Part shown: positions 8,363 to 15,417 of the stretch, in pieces
Position numbering within the stretch: position 1 is the stretch's first letter
Layout: every line of letters begins with the position of its first letter
Source: Blastocatellia bacterium UBA7656
GTDB taxonomy: Bacteria; Acidobacteriota; Blastocatellia; UBA7656
Direction of reading: 5' to 3'
Assembly: GCA_002483445.1 (NCBI GenBank)
Contig: DLHY01000007.1
Coordinates: forward strand, 39,737 to 103,736
DNA length: 64,000 nt
The notes under the pieces: model-generated
The model's input: only the letters and a program-made list of their open reading frames with translations
Database searches by the model: none
What the model was told of the DNA's origin: nothing
Translations under genes and position numbers: made by a program

Positions 8363-9529
8363 CTACAGCCATCGTTTCGGAAACGAACGCAGGTTGAGCG
8401 AGCCGTCATCGATGTTGCGTTGAATGGCGACCGCATGATTGGCGTTGAGGTTGTCGAGTTGAAGTACGCCGACCTCGGCCACTGAGACGTACTTCACTCC
8501 GGCGGTCAGATAAGCCGCCCCCACTCCTGTGGTAAGCGGCTGCGCTCGTTCCACGTCCTCGGCGTTGATGCTCATCAGAGTGCGGTCGCTGTTTGAAATC
8601 AGAATGTAGTCCTTGCCGTTTTTCTGATAGGCGATCATGTCGAGCGGGCGATTGCCGCCGCCAAGTTCCGCGATGGTCGTCCCGCGCACGAGCTTTTTCT
8701 CTTTGAGATCGGAGAGCGGAAACGCGGCCAGAGGGGTGCATGTGTAGCTGGCAAGCAGCACCGCCTGGTCTTTCATTCGAAACGGCAGAAAAGTTTCTAT
8801 CGGCGCTTCCGTTTCAAATCGGTTGTGCGCGGCGTGAAAGACTTCGAGATTGGTCGCCGCGATTTCAGAGCCGAACGGATAGGGAATCCGTCGAACCGAT
8901 GAAGCGAACTCTTCATTCGACAAACCGGAGACGAACACCTGCCCGTCCATAAAAGCCATATCGGTTATGCTCATCGCGCGCTTGTTTGCGCCCCATCGCG
9001 TCTTTTCCGCATGGCCGGGAAGATTCGTGAGCGCGACTTTGGAAAATAAAACATTCGAGAGCTTCACCTCTTCAATCGCGCCGCTCTTGGCTACGCGGAG
9101 CAAAACCGGCATTGCGTTTGCCCCGCGCCCGCGCGACACTGCGAGGTAGATATTCTGCGAAGCCGCGTGTGTGACCATATCGTTTATCACGATCTGGTCG
9201 GGCGTGGTTCCGAGCATCGAGGCGATTTTTTTATCGATCTCTTTTATCTCCACAGGCGTCGCGCTTGAGTCTTTCGCTGTGTCTTTCACATCGATTGCGA
9301 AGATTGCGCCGCTTTGAGAATCGCCGATGAAAAGCACGCTGTCAGGGCCGAACGTAAGCGTGTTGGCCGATTTCAAATCCGGCGAGCCGTAGGTCATTCC
9401 CGCCGCGGCTGCAGGCTCTTCGCTGACAACTGGATTCGTAGCATTCGCAGTTGAGATGGTCCAGGCGGCGATACTGCCGCCGAGCGTGACGGCTGCCAGA
9501 GCCACTATGATCGATCTTTTCAAATTCAT
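8363..9529 (-). CDS. Secreted protein of unknown function, probably beta-propeller
   Basis: The 388-aa protein follows a GGAGGAAGG ribosome site and begins with a signal peptide (MNLKRSIIVALAAVTLGGSI) shared almost exactly with the TPR protein at 501-1835. The mature part has repeated short strands around motifs such as LTFGPDSVLFIGDSQSGAIFAID, NIYLAVSRG, GQVFVSGLSNEEF and DYILISNSDRTLMSI. That spacing fits blades of a WD40/NHL-like propeller, but I recognise no named family. It is upstream of the Ig-like protein at 7006-8241 and downstream of the methyltransferase at 9650-10336, all in one direction. Its original paralogue was probably in the duplicated block at 1-2.2 kb and has been replaced there by a TPR protein. 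Confidence 0.7.
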   Translation of the reverse strand: MNLKRSIIVALAAVTLGGSIAAWTISTANATNPVVSEEPAAAAGMTYGSPDLKSANTLTFGPDSVLFIGDSQSGAIFAIDVKDTAKDSSATPVEIKEIDKKIASMLGTTPDQIVINDMVTHAASQNIYLAVSRGRGANAMPVLLRVAKSGAIEEVKLSNVLFSKVALTNLPGHAEKTRWGANKRAMSITDMAFMDGQVFVSGLSNEEFASSVRRIPYPFGSEIAATNLEVFHAAHNRFETEAPIETFLPFRMKDQAVLLASYTCTPLAAFPLSDLKEKKLVRGTTIAELGGGNRPLDMIAYQKNGKDYILISNSDRTLMSINAEDVERAQPLTTGVGAAYLTAGVKYVSVAEVGVLQLDNLNANHAVAIQRNIDDGSLNLRSFPKRWL

Positions 9530-9545
9530 ACCTTCCTCCTTGTAC

Positions 9546-9620
9546 TGTGGCGCAAGCTGTTAGCTTGCGCGGTTCGAAATCTCGCACATTCAGGGCGCGT
9601 AATCTGGCAGATTGCCCTAC
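9546..9620 (-). repeat. Modular double-hairpin repeat, copy 3
   Basis: Contains GCAAGCTGTTAGCTTGC, the linker and AATCTGGCAGATT on the plus strand, so it has the same orientation to its gene as the other copies. It ends 16 nt before the start codon at 9529. Confidence 0.85.
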
Positions 9621-9649
9621 AGGAATTCTTTGGCTAATGCGATCTATGA

Positions 9650-10336
9650 TCAGACCATGATCGAGTGCAACCGCCGGAAGTCGCGCGACTCTCGTCGCTC
9701 GTCGGTCGAGACGGTCACAGCTTCGAAGGTGAAGAAATACTGACGGGGCAAAAGTAAATCGAATTCTTTCGTCAGCCGAAACCCCGCCTGCTGAAGTTCC
9801 TCGATCACTTCTTCGCGCACTACGCTGTGATCCTGATTCTTCCCTGCCCTCACCATGTCCAAAATCACCAGCCTGCCACCCTGACGAAGCGACTGTCGGG
9901 CTTTGGTGAAATACGCCACGCGATTACTGATGTGGTGATAGGTGTCGCACATAAAAATCACGTCCACCGAATCGGGCGCAAGCTGCGGGTCATCGGTTGG
10001 GACGAGCCGCGCTTCATAATTGGCAAGCCCCCTTCGGCTTGCATCCGATTTCATTTTATCGACGAGGTTGGATTCGATCTCCAATCCAATGGCTTTGCCC
10101 TCTGGCCCGACTGCTTTTGCAAATCGCCACGTGAAGTAACCGCTTCCCGCTCCCAGATCGACTACCGTCTGACCCGCTTTGAGGTCGAGAGCTTTGATCA
10201 CTTCGTCGGGCTTCTGGCGGCGGTCGCGACCATCGACCTCGAAGCTCCAGGCGAGATGCTCGGCTAGAAAAATCGCCCCGGCGAACGCGGCGCAAAGCGC
10301 GATGATGATGAATCGTTTTATCAATGATGATTTCAT
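9650..10336 (-). CDS. Membrane-anchored SAM-dependent methyltransferase
   Basis: The 228-aa protein starts at 10336 after GGAGGTTCGTC. Residues 1-27 (MKSSLIKRFIIIALCAAFAG on) are a signal anchor or signal peptide. The rest is a class I Rossmann methyltransferase: motif I VVDLGAGSGYFTWRFA, an acidic residue at the end of strand 2 (GLEIES), and motif IV DVIFMCDTYHHI. SAM is cytoplasmic, so an export signal on such an enzyme is odd. It may be anchored facing the cytoplasm. A paralogue with a signal peptide lies at 23026-23682, and a 5' remnant at 1929-2222. The substrate is unknown. A direct-repeat operator-like motif lies 100 nt upstream (10435-10460). Confidence 0.85.
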   Translation of the reverse strand: MKSSLIKRFIIIALCAAFAGAIFLAEHLAWSFEVDGRDRRQKPDEVIKALDLKAGQTVVDLGAGSGYFTWRFAKAVGPEGKAIGLEIESNLVDKMKSDASRRGLANYEARLVPTDDPQLAPDSVDVIFMCDTYHHISNRVAYFTKARQSLRQGGRLVILDMVRAGKNQDHSVVREEVIEELQQAGFRLTKEFDLLLPRQYFFTFEAVTVSTDERRESRDFRRLHSIMV

Positions 10337-10434
10337 GACGAACCTCCAGGAATCCCTGCTTTCATGCGCGGACGCATATCCGCTCGTTGAGGTTGGAATC
10401 ATATACCTCGGAGCATCTCAGAGTCCCCACGTCA

Positions 10435-10460
10435 TTGTTAAAACTTGTAAAAAGATGTCT
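10435..10460 (-). promoter_or_regulatory. Direct-repeat operator-like motif upstream of methyltransferase
   Basis: TTGTTAAAAC followed directly by TTGTAAAAAG and ATGTCT: two half sites spaced 10 nt. Matching elements lie at 15305-15330 and 21572-21598, with related ones at 24842-24860 and 25807-25822. The geometry fits OmpR/PhoB-class winged-helix regulators. Confidence 0.45.
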
Positions 10461-10587
10461 TCGAAAATAGTCCCTTGTCATTGGTCATTTGTCCTTTGTT
10501 GCGCAGAGCAAAGGACTATCGATAAGGGACAAAGGGCGAGGGGCTATTCATTCATACCTGAGCGCAATCATCGGATCGACTCGCGCC
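10441..10587. repeat. Recent 147-bp duplication (copy of 15311-15457)
   Basis: The block is the same as 15311-15457 except for about two substitutions. It spans the operator-like motif, an 8-bp hairpin (GTCCTTTG/CAAAGGAC, 10491-10516) and the last codons of an ADOP permease. At both places it lies between an ADOP 3' end and the upstream region of a secreted/anchored protein gene. Confidence 0.85.
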
Positions 10588-10626
10588 GCCCGTCGAGCGG
10601 GAACCCAGCAGGCCAGCAAACGCCGG
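10548..10626 (-). pseudogene. 3' tail of an ADOP permease
   Basis: Read on the minus strand the segment encodes FLACWVPARRAARVDPMIAL and RYE before a TGA at 10548. That is the conserved C-terminus of ADOP permeases (compare YIPARRASRVDPMIALRYE in the gene at 15418). Everything upstream has been lost and the neighbouring GNAT gene begins its 3' end 17 nt away. It is a deletion relic of a third ADOP gene. Confidence 0.8.
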
Positions 10627-10642
10627 TATTCGGCGGCGCGAT

Positions 10643-11101
10643 TTAGCGCGTCTGCTGCAACGGCTTATTAGAAACAAATTTTAGGCGCAACAGTTTATTC
10701 CCGGTTTCTTCGTGGATTCTCTCACTCAACGGTTCAAAGCCATACTTCGAATAAAATTTACGACCGATAGAGTTTGCTTGAAATACTTCAACCTCAAGGT
10801 CGCCATGCAGTTCCTGGGCTTTATCCATCAGAGCTTTACCTGCTCCAGCGCCATGAAACTCAGGCTCAACAAATATCGCCCCGACCTCGTTACCTATCAG
10901 GGCTATGAAGCCTATAACTCTTCCGTCGAATTCAGCCACCCAGGTATCGGCATTGGGCAAATGAACATTAGGGATGTTGTAGCGTTCCTGATCGAGAAAC
11001 TCACTTGTCAAAAATGGATGAGCTAACTTCGATGCGTTTTCCCAGGCAGACATAACACCACTCAGATCGTTCTCTCTGTATTCTCGAATGATAAGGATCA
11101 T
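10643..11101 (-). CDS. GNAT family N-acetyltransferase
   Basis: The 152-aa protein has the GNAT core: an N-terminal REYRENDLSGVMSAWENA helix, the strand TWVAEFDGRVIGFIAL, motif A acetyl-CoA loop VEPEFHGAGAGKALMDKAQ, and the C-terminal NSIGRKFYSKYGFEPLSERI. It resembles the YjaB/YiaC group, which acetylates small molecules or protein N-termini; the substrate is unknown. It starts 4 nt after the stop of the fusion gene at 11105-13537, with an AGGAGG site somewhat far (12 nt) upstream, so it probably belongs to that transcript. Base composition is visibly AT-richer than the neighbours, suggesting transfer. The last residues (NKPLQQTR) look like read-through into non-homologous DNA. Confidence 0.88.
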   Translation of the reverse strand: MILIIREYRENDLSGVMSAWENASKLAHPFLTSEFLDQERYNIPNVHLPNADTWVAEFDGRVIGFIALIGNEVGAIFVEPEFHGAGAGKALMDKAQELHGDLEVEVFQANSIGRKFYSKYGFEPLSERIHEETGNKLLRLKFVSNKPLQQTR

Positions 11102-11104
11102 CTC

Positions 11105-13537
11105 TTATGAACTCCTCCTGGGGCTGACTGTTACCATATCATCAGGAAAGCCGTTGCCAGATGGATGGCGATTGAGAAACGCGTCGGCTCGCCGGTCGCC
11201 GCGAACGTGGCGATCAAGAAACGCCTTTGTGTAAGCGGCCAGGGCGCGATGGCCATTGCGGCTATCGGCTTTATCTCCTACTCCAGTAACGGTAGAAACC
11301 AGCAGCGCCAACGATGTACATTGCGCGTGATTGAGCGACGCGATGTCGACGCGCAACACCTCGCCTGGCACGGAGTCGAAATATTTGGCGTCTCGCGCGA
11401 CGACGAAACGACCGGGCGCAAGGCCGCGCAGATCGAGTATGGGAGTCAGGCGCGGCTGGCGCGCGGGAAAATACTCATCAAGCAACGGCAAGCCGTAGTC
11501 GTAACTCAGGCCGGAATCGAGCGAGACGAACGCATCAACCCGCGTGTCCCGCGCGGCGAGCGCCGCCAGCGCCACACCGCCGACGCTCCAGCCCGCAAAC
11601 CCCAGCCGTTTGATATCAACCTGTGAATCCTTTGCCAACTCGCGCAAGGCAAACTGAAGATCGCCGACTATCAATCCGAGTCCGCTCTTGTTGAATTGCA
11701 AACGCTCTCCCTCACGCTCCGGCACCGATGAAAGCGCGGCGACAACATAGCCGTGGCTGGCAAGATATTCAGCAAGCATTGTGTCGTGATATGCAGTGCC
11801 GTTGAGACCGCCGCCCAGCAGCACCAGCGGAAATCGTCCCGCCGCAGCCGCGGCGTCAGCAATCGCGCGGGTCGGAGAATCCAGTATAGCTTGTAGCTGT
11901 GTCTCCGAGAGCGCGATGCCTCCCACCATATCGCCGAAGCGCGGGGCGGCATCAGGGATGCCGCGTCCTTCAGCTTCGACGTAACCTCGGAAGGTTATCG
12001 GTTGTTTGCCTCGCGCGGCCCGCGCCGGATACCACACGAATACACGAATGGGACGCGGGCCGGTGGCGCCTGATTTCGATGTGAACGTGCGCGTTGCGTC
12101 TTCGCGAACACGCCAGCGGAAACCGACACTGTAATTCCCTGTCGGCAGCAGATTCGCGGCTGAAGACTTCTGTTGCGCTTCGGCATTGGCGCTACGGCTC
12201 GACGCAATCGCAAACAGATGACGCTGCCCGCGCACAAACAGCATTCCGTCTGAAATTGCAGGCGTCGCCATCAACGTTTCGCCCACCTTGTTGCCTGCCA
12301 GTAACTCTAACTTCGCACCCGCTTTCACAACATAAATCTCTCCGTCTTCGCTCGTCACATAGAGTTTGCCGTCGCCTGCAATGAGCGAGGCACTGTAGGA
12401 ACCGCCCATAGCAGGAACACGCTCCTGATAGATCAACTCGCCCGTCATCGCCCGGTAACAACTCAATACGGCGTTATCTGTAAGCATGTAAAAGTAATCG
12501 CCGTAAAGGATCGGCGACGGCACATAGGTACTCCCTTTCTCGACTCGCCACGCCATATACTGATTGCCGCTTTGTCCTTCGCGTAAAGAGATGTCTCCGT
12601 TTGCGCCCGCTCGCAGGGCATAAAACTCGCGCCCTTTCTCGACGCCGCCGCTGATAAAGATCAATCCCTTTCCAAAAAGCGGCGCGGGGATGCGGTTTTC
12701 GGCCTTGTCGGCAAACCTCCAAAGCTCTTTGCCCGAACGTGGCTCAAGCCCTCGCACGAAGCGCGGCGAGACAGTGACGAGTTCCTCCCTGCCGCCAGCC
12801 CTGCCGATGATGGGCGTGCTCCACGATGGGAGTTCATCGCGCTGTGAGCGCCACATCTCTTTACCGGTGGCTAAATCGAAGGCCGCGACAAAAGAGTTCT
12901 TCATGCTGTCGCACTGCACGATTGCCAGATTGCGATAGATGATCGGCGAACTTGCCCACCCCCAATGCAATTTCGGATCATTGAAATAACTGGCTTCCAA
13001 CAAACCGAGGTCTTTTTTCCAAAGCAGCTTGCCGTTGACATCGTAGCAGTAGAGTCCTTCGGGGCCGAAAAATGCGACGACATATTTTCCGTTCGTTGCC
13101 GGAGTGCTGTTGGCCTGACTGGCTCTCGCGTGGCGGTCAATCTTAGGTACGCCCTCGTAAGCGGTGCGCTCCCAAATCAGTTTGCCGTTCCCTTTATCGA
13201 AACAATAGACGCGCCAGGAGTGCGTGGATAAATCACGAGACATGGCGCCGCCATTCTTCGTCAGATTGAGCGAAGAGGTCGGGTCGCTGCTGATGGCAGA
13301 TGTGAGGAAAATTCGATTGCCCCAGATGATGGGGCTGGAATGGCCAAGACCCGGAATGGCGGTCTTCCATTTTATGTTCTGCGAGGTCTCAGCATTCCAG
13401 TTTGTCGGCAAGGGCTTCGCATCGTTGACGCCCGAAGCATTCGGGCCGCGAAACGATGGCCAATCCTGCGCCTGAGCATTAGTTGACATCGCTGCTGAAA
13501 AAATCAAACACATGGTGATTGAAAAAAAACGTTTCAT
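11105..13537 (-). CDS. Fusion: secreted PQQ-type beta-propeller plus alpha/beta hydrolase
   Basis: The 810-aa protein has a signal peptide (MKRFFSITMCLIFSAAMSTN) and a GGAGGGATTT ribosome site. Residues about 25-440 are a PQQ_2/BamB-like propeller: WPSFRGPNASGV opening and repeated blades such as GKLIWERTA, GKLLWKKDLG, GKEMWRSQRDELPSWSTPII and GKELWRF. Residues about 460-800 are an alpha/beta hydrolase resembling platelet-activating-factor acetylhydrolase/dienelactone-hydrolase relatives: the FPLVLLGGGLNGTAY oxyanion region, nucleophile elbow GFAGWSVGGVALAA, and a candidate acid and histidine further on (SLNHAQCTS). PQQ-like propellers of this kind are common alone, but fusion to a hydrolase is unusual. 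Both parts are in one frame without a break. It is followed by the GNAT gene. Confidence 0.85.
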   Translation of the reverse strand: MKRFFSITMCLIFSAAMSTNAQAQDWPSFRGPNASGVNDAKPLPTNWNAETSQNIKWKTAIPGLGHSSPIIWGNRIFLTSAISSDPTSSLNLTKNGGAMSRDLSTHSWRVYCFDKGNGKLIWERTAYEGVPKIDRHARASQANSTPATNGKYVVAFFGPEGLYCYDVNGKLLWKKDLGLLEASYFNDPKLHWGWASSPIIYRNLAIVQCDSMKNSFVAAFDLATGKEMWRSQRDELPSWSTPIIGRAGGREELVTVSPRFVRGLEPRSGKELWRFADKAENRIPAPLFGKGLIFISGGVEKGREFYALRAGANGDISLREGQSGNQYMAWRVEKGSTYVPSPILYGDYFYMLTDNAVLSCYRAMTGELIYQERVPAMGGSYSASLIAGDGKLYVTSEDGEIYVVKAGAKLELLAGNKVGETLMATPAISDGMLFVRGQRHLFAIASSRSANAEAQQKSSAANLLPTGNYSVGFRWRVREDATRTFTSKSGATGPRPIRVFVWYPARAARGKQPITFRGYVEAEGRGIPDAAPRFGDMVGGIALSETQLQAILDSPTRAIADAAAAAGRFPLVLLGGGLNGTAYHDTMLAEYLASHGYVVAALSSVPEREGERLQFNKSGLGLIVGDLQFALRELAKDSQVDIKRLGFAGWSVGGVALAALAARDTRVDAFVSLDSGLSYDYGLPLLDEYFPARQPRLTPILDLRGLAPGRFVVARDAKYFDSVPGEVLRVDIASLNHAQCTSLALLVSTVTGVGDKADSRNGHRALAAYTKAFLDRHVRGDRRADAFLNRHPSGNGFPDDMVTVSPRRSS

Positions 13538-13744
13538 TAAAATCCCTCCGGGGTCATTTCATCGCTGCGCGTATTCAGTTCTTTGGTGAAACGCGATTAT
13601 GACTCAACAACCCGGTTCACGATTCGCTCAAACTGCTCTTTCCGACCGGGATGAAGAGCTTGGAAATGTTTTCTGGCGGAATTCTTTATCGATACTTGTT
13701 TTAAGACCAGACTGACCGGCGCGCGAACGGCATTGGTGGGCCGC

Positions 13745-14512
13745 TCACCGCTCGCGTGCGAGCTTGTACCGAAACCACACCGCTATACGCTCGGCGAGAT
13801 CAGGATGCGCGGCCAACAGGCGGGTCGCGTGTTCGGTTCCGCTCAGTTCCAGAAATTCTGCGCTACGGCTCTGCGCTCGAAGCGCCTTAACCACCTCAGT
13901 CAGATGGCGCTCGTGCCGCGATACAATCAGCAGCCACGCGAGGCGTTCGCTATCGATTGCAGCGATAGACTCGTCACTCAGAGACCCGGGCGATAACGCA
14001 ACATATGCCGCGCCGTACCCGTTGATTCGCGCCGCCTGCATCATCATCTCGCCGCTGTAGCTGGCACCAACGAAGCCGATGCGCGCCGCATCGACTCTCT
14101 TATCCTTCCTAAGCCACTCGTGTGCTGCCGCTATATCGCGTTCCGTATCTTTCAGGATTGCCGTCCCTTCTGTGGGTACGAAGCGCCCGCGGTTTATGCT
14201 TTCGCCGTGTCCTCGAAGATCAATCCTCAGACTGCCGATGCCGTATCTCGCCAGTTGATCCGCTAAAGCTGTATAGGCTGTCCGGTCACCGGCTGCTTTG
14301 TTGAGGAGGATCACGGCGGCCAACGGCGTGGCTGCCTTCGGCAGCGTCAGATTTCCTACGATCTTCCATTCCCCGCTCTCGATCGTGATTCGCTCCGTCG
14401 TTTGCTCCTGCCTCGCCTTGTACGTCTCGCCGAAGCTGCCTGCACCCGCCAAACAAAAGAGCAGGCCAGTGTACAAAATCTGCCTCGCGTATTTGGTCAT
14501 CTTCCGATCCAT
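13745..14512 (-). CDS. Secreted alpha/beta hydrolase
   Basis: The 255-aa protein starts at the ATG at 14512, preceded by CAGGATTACG. MDRKMTKYARQILYTGLLFC is a signal peptide. The fold is a serine hydrolase: strand and oxyanion region PLAAVILLNKAAGDRTAY, helix LADQLARYGIGSLRIDLRGH with the HG motif GHGES, nucleophile elbow GFVGASYSGEMM, and a candidate catalytic histidine in GTEHATRLL. The nearest group is the dienelactone hydrolase/carboxylesterase-like hydrolases; the substrate is not predictable. It lies about 100 nt after the TlpA-like gene at 14614-15147, in the same direction. The 207 nt between this gene and the next (13538-13744) hold nothing I recognise. Confidence 0.82.
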   Translation of the reverse strand: MDRKMTKYARQILYTGLLFCLAGAGSFGETYKARQEQTTERITIESGEWKIVGNLTLPKAATPLAAVILLNKAAGDRTAYTALADQLARYGIGSLRIDLRGHGESINRGRFVPTEGTAILKDTERDIAAAHEWLRKDKRVDAARIGFVGASYSGEMMMQAARINGYGAAYVALSPGSLSDESIAAIDSERLAWLLIVSRHERHLTEVVKALRAQSRSAEFLELSGTEHATRLLAAHPDLAERIAVWFRYKLARER

Positions 14513-14613
14513 CGTAATCCTGTTGGCAGGTGAGCTATCCGTTAAGCGATGATCGATAACTGCTGCCAATCATTCCTCGCGCAGTCCCTCCGAACGTATC
14601 GAACAATGTTCGT

Positions 14614-15147
14614 CTACTGTCGGGCGAAAAGTCGCTCCACCGCGCCTGAAAGATCGTCATCTTCCGGATGCCCAGCCCATACGACCTTGCCTGTCTTGTC
14701 AATCAGGAACGCATACGGAAAGCTCTTAACGGCTTCTATCTCAGTCAGCCGACCGAGCGTTACCTCACTGGGATCGGACACGACGACGTAGCGCATCCGT
14801 TCCCCCATCTTCTTGACGAAATCTCTGACGATCTTAGGCTTCTCCCAACTGTAGCCAATCACGACAAGACCGCGATCCCGGTAAGCGGCCTGAATCTTCG
14901 TCAGCTTAGGGATGTTCGCAATGCAGGGCTTACACCATGTCCCCCACAAATCGAGAACGTAAACCTTGCCATCCCCCCACGCCCCGACATCCTGAGGGTT
15001 CCCTTGTATCCATTCCCCGGCATTCAATGGCGGCAGTCGCTTTCCAAGCATTGAGCCGCGCTGGGCGGAAGGGAAACTCAGAGCAGTAAACGAGATTAGA
15101 AGCAACATCAATCCGGTGGCCACGACTGCAAATCTTCGCTGGTTCAT
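14614..15147 (-). CDS. Small secreted TlpA-like thiol-disulfide protein
   Basis: The 177-aa protein starts after GGAGGAGAATAACGG and has a signal peptide or anchor (MNQRRFAVVATGLMLLLISF). It is a single thioredoxin-fold domain with the active site DLWGTWCKPCIANIPKL and a Pro-containing loop (VKSFPYAFLIDKTGKVVWAG). Typical TlpA/ResA-like proteins of this size reduce disulfides in the periplasm, for example for cytochrome c maturation. No cytochrome genes are near, so the client is unknown. A modular repeat and an operator-like motif lie in its upstream region. Confidence 0.88.
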   Translation of the reverse strand: MNQRRFAVVATGLMLLLISFTALSFPSAQRGSMLGKRLPPLNAGEWIQGNPQDVGAWGDGKVYVLDLWGTWCKPCIANIPKLTKIQAAYRDRGLVVIGYSWEKPKIVRDFVKKMGERMRYVVVSDPSEVTLGRLTEIEAVKSFPYAFLIDKTGKVVWAGHPEDDDLSGAVERLFARQ

Positions 15148-15168
15148 CCGTTATTCTCCTCCGGAATC

Positions 15169-15246
15169 GTGGCGCAAGCTGTTAGCTTGCGTGACTTCAA
15201 ATTTCGTACTTTCAGGGCGTGCGCAACCTAACAGGTTGCGCTACAT
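15169..15246 (-). repeat. Modular double-hairpin repeat, copy 4
   Basis: GCAAGCTGTTAGCTTGC, the linker (AAATTTCGTACTTTC on the plus strand) and GCGCAACCTAACAGGTTGCGC. It ends 21 nt before the start codon at 15147. The outer palindrome has changed arms (CAACCT/AGGTTG rather than CAATC/GATTG) but still pairs perfectly. Confidence 0.88.
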
Positions 15247-15304
15247 CGAAGACTCATTGAAATCGAAATCATACGCCTGTAGGCGAGCGTGAGTCCTCAT
15301 ACGG

Positions 15305-15330
15305 TTGTTAAAACTTGTAAAAAGATGTCT
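15305..15330 (-). promoter_or_regulatory. Direct-repeat operator-like motif upstream of TlpA-like gene
   Basis: Identical to the 26-nt motif at 10435-10460 (TTGTTAAAAC, TTGTAAAAAG, ATGTCT). It lies within the 147-bp recent duplication, so its conservation here is partly due to copying. Confidence 0.45.
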
Positions 15331-15417
15331 TCGAAAATAGTCCCTTGTCATTGGTCATTTGTCCTTTGTTGCGGAGAGCAAAGGACTATCGATAAGGGAC
15401 AAAGGGCGAGGGACTAT

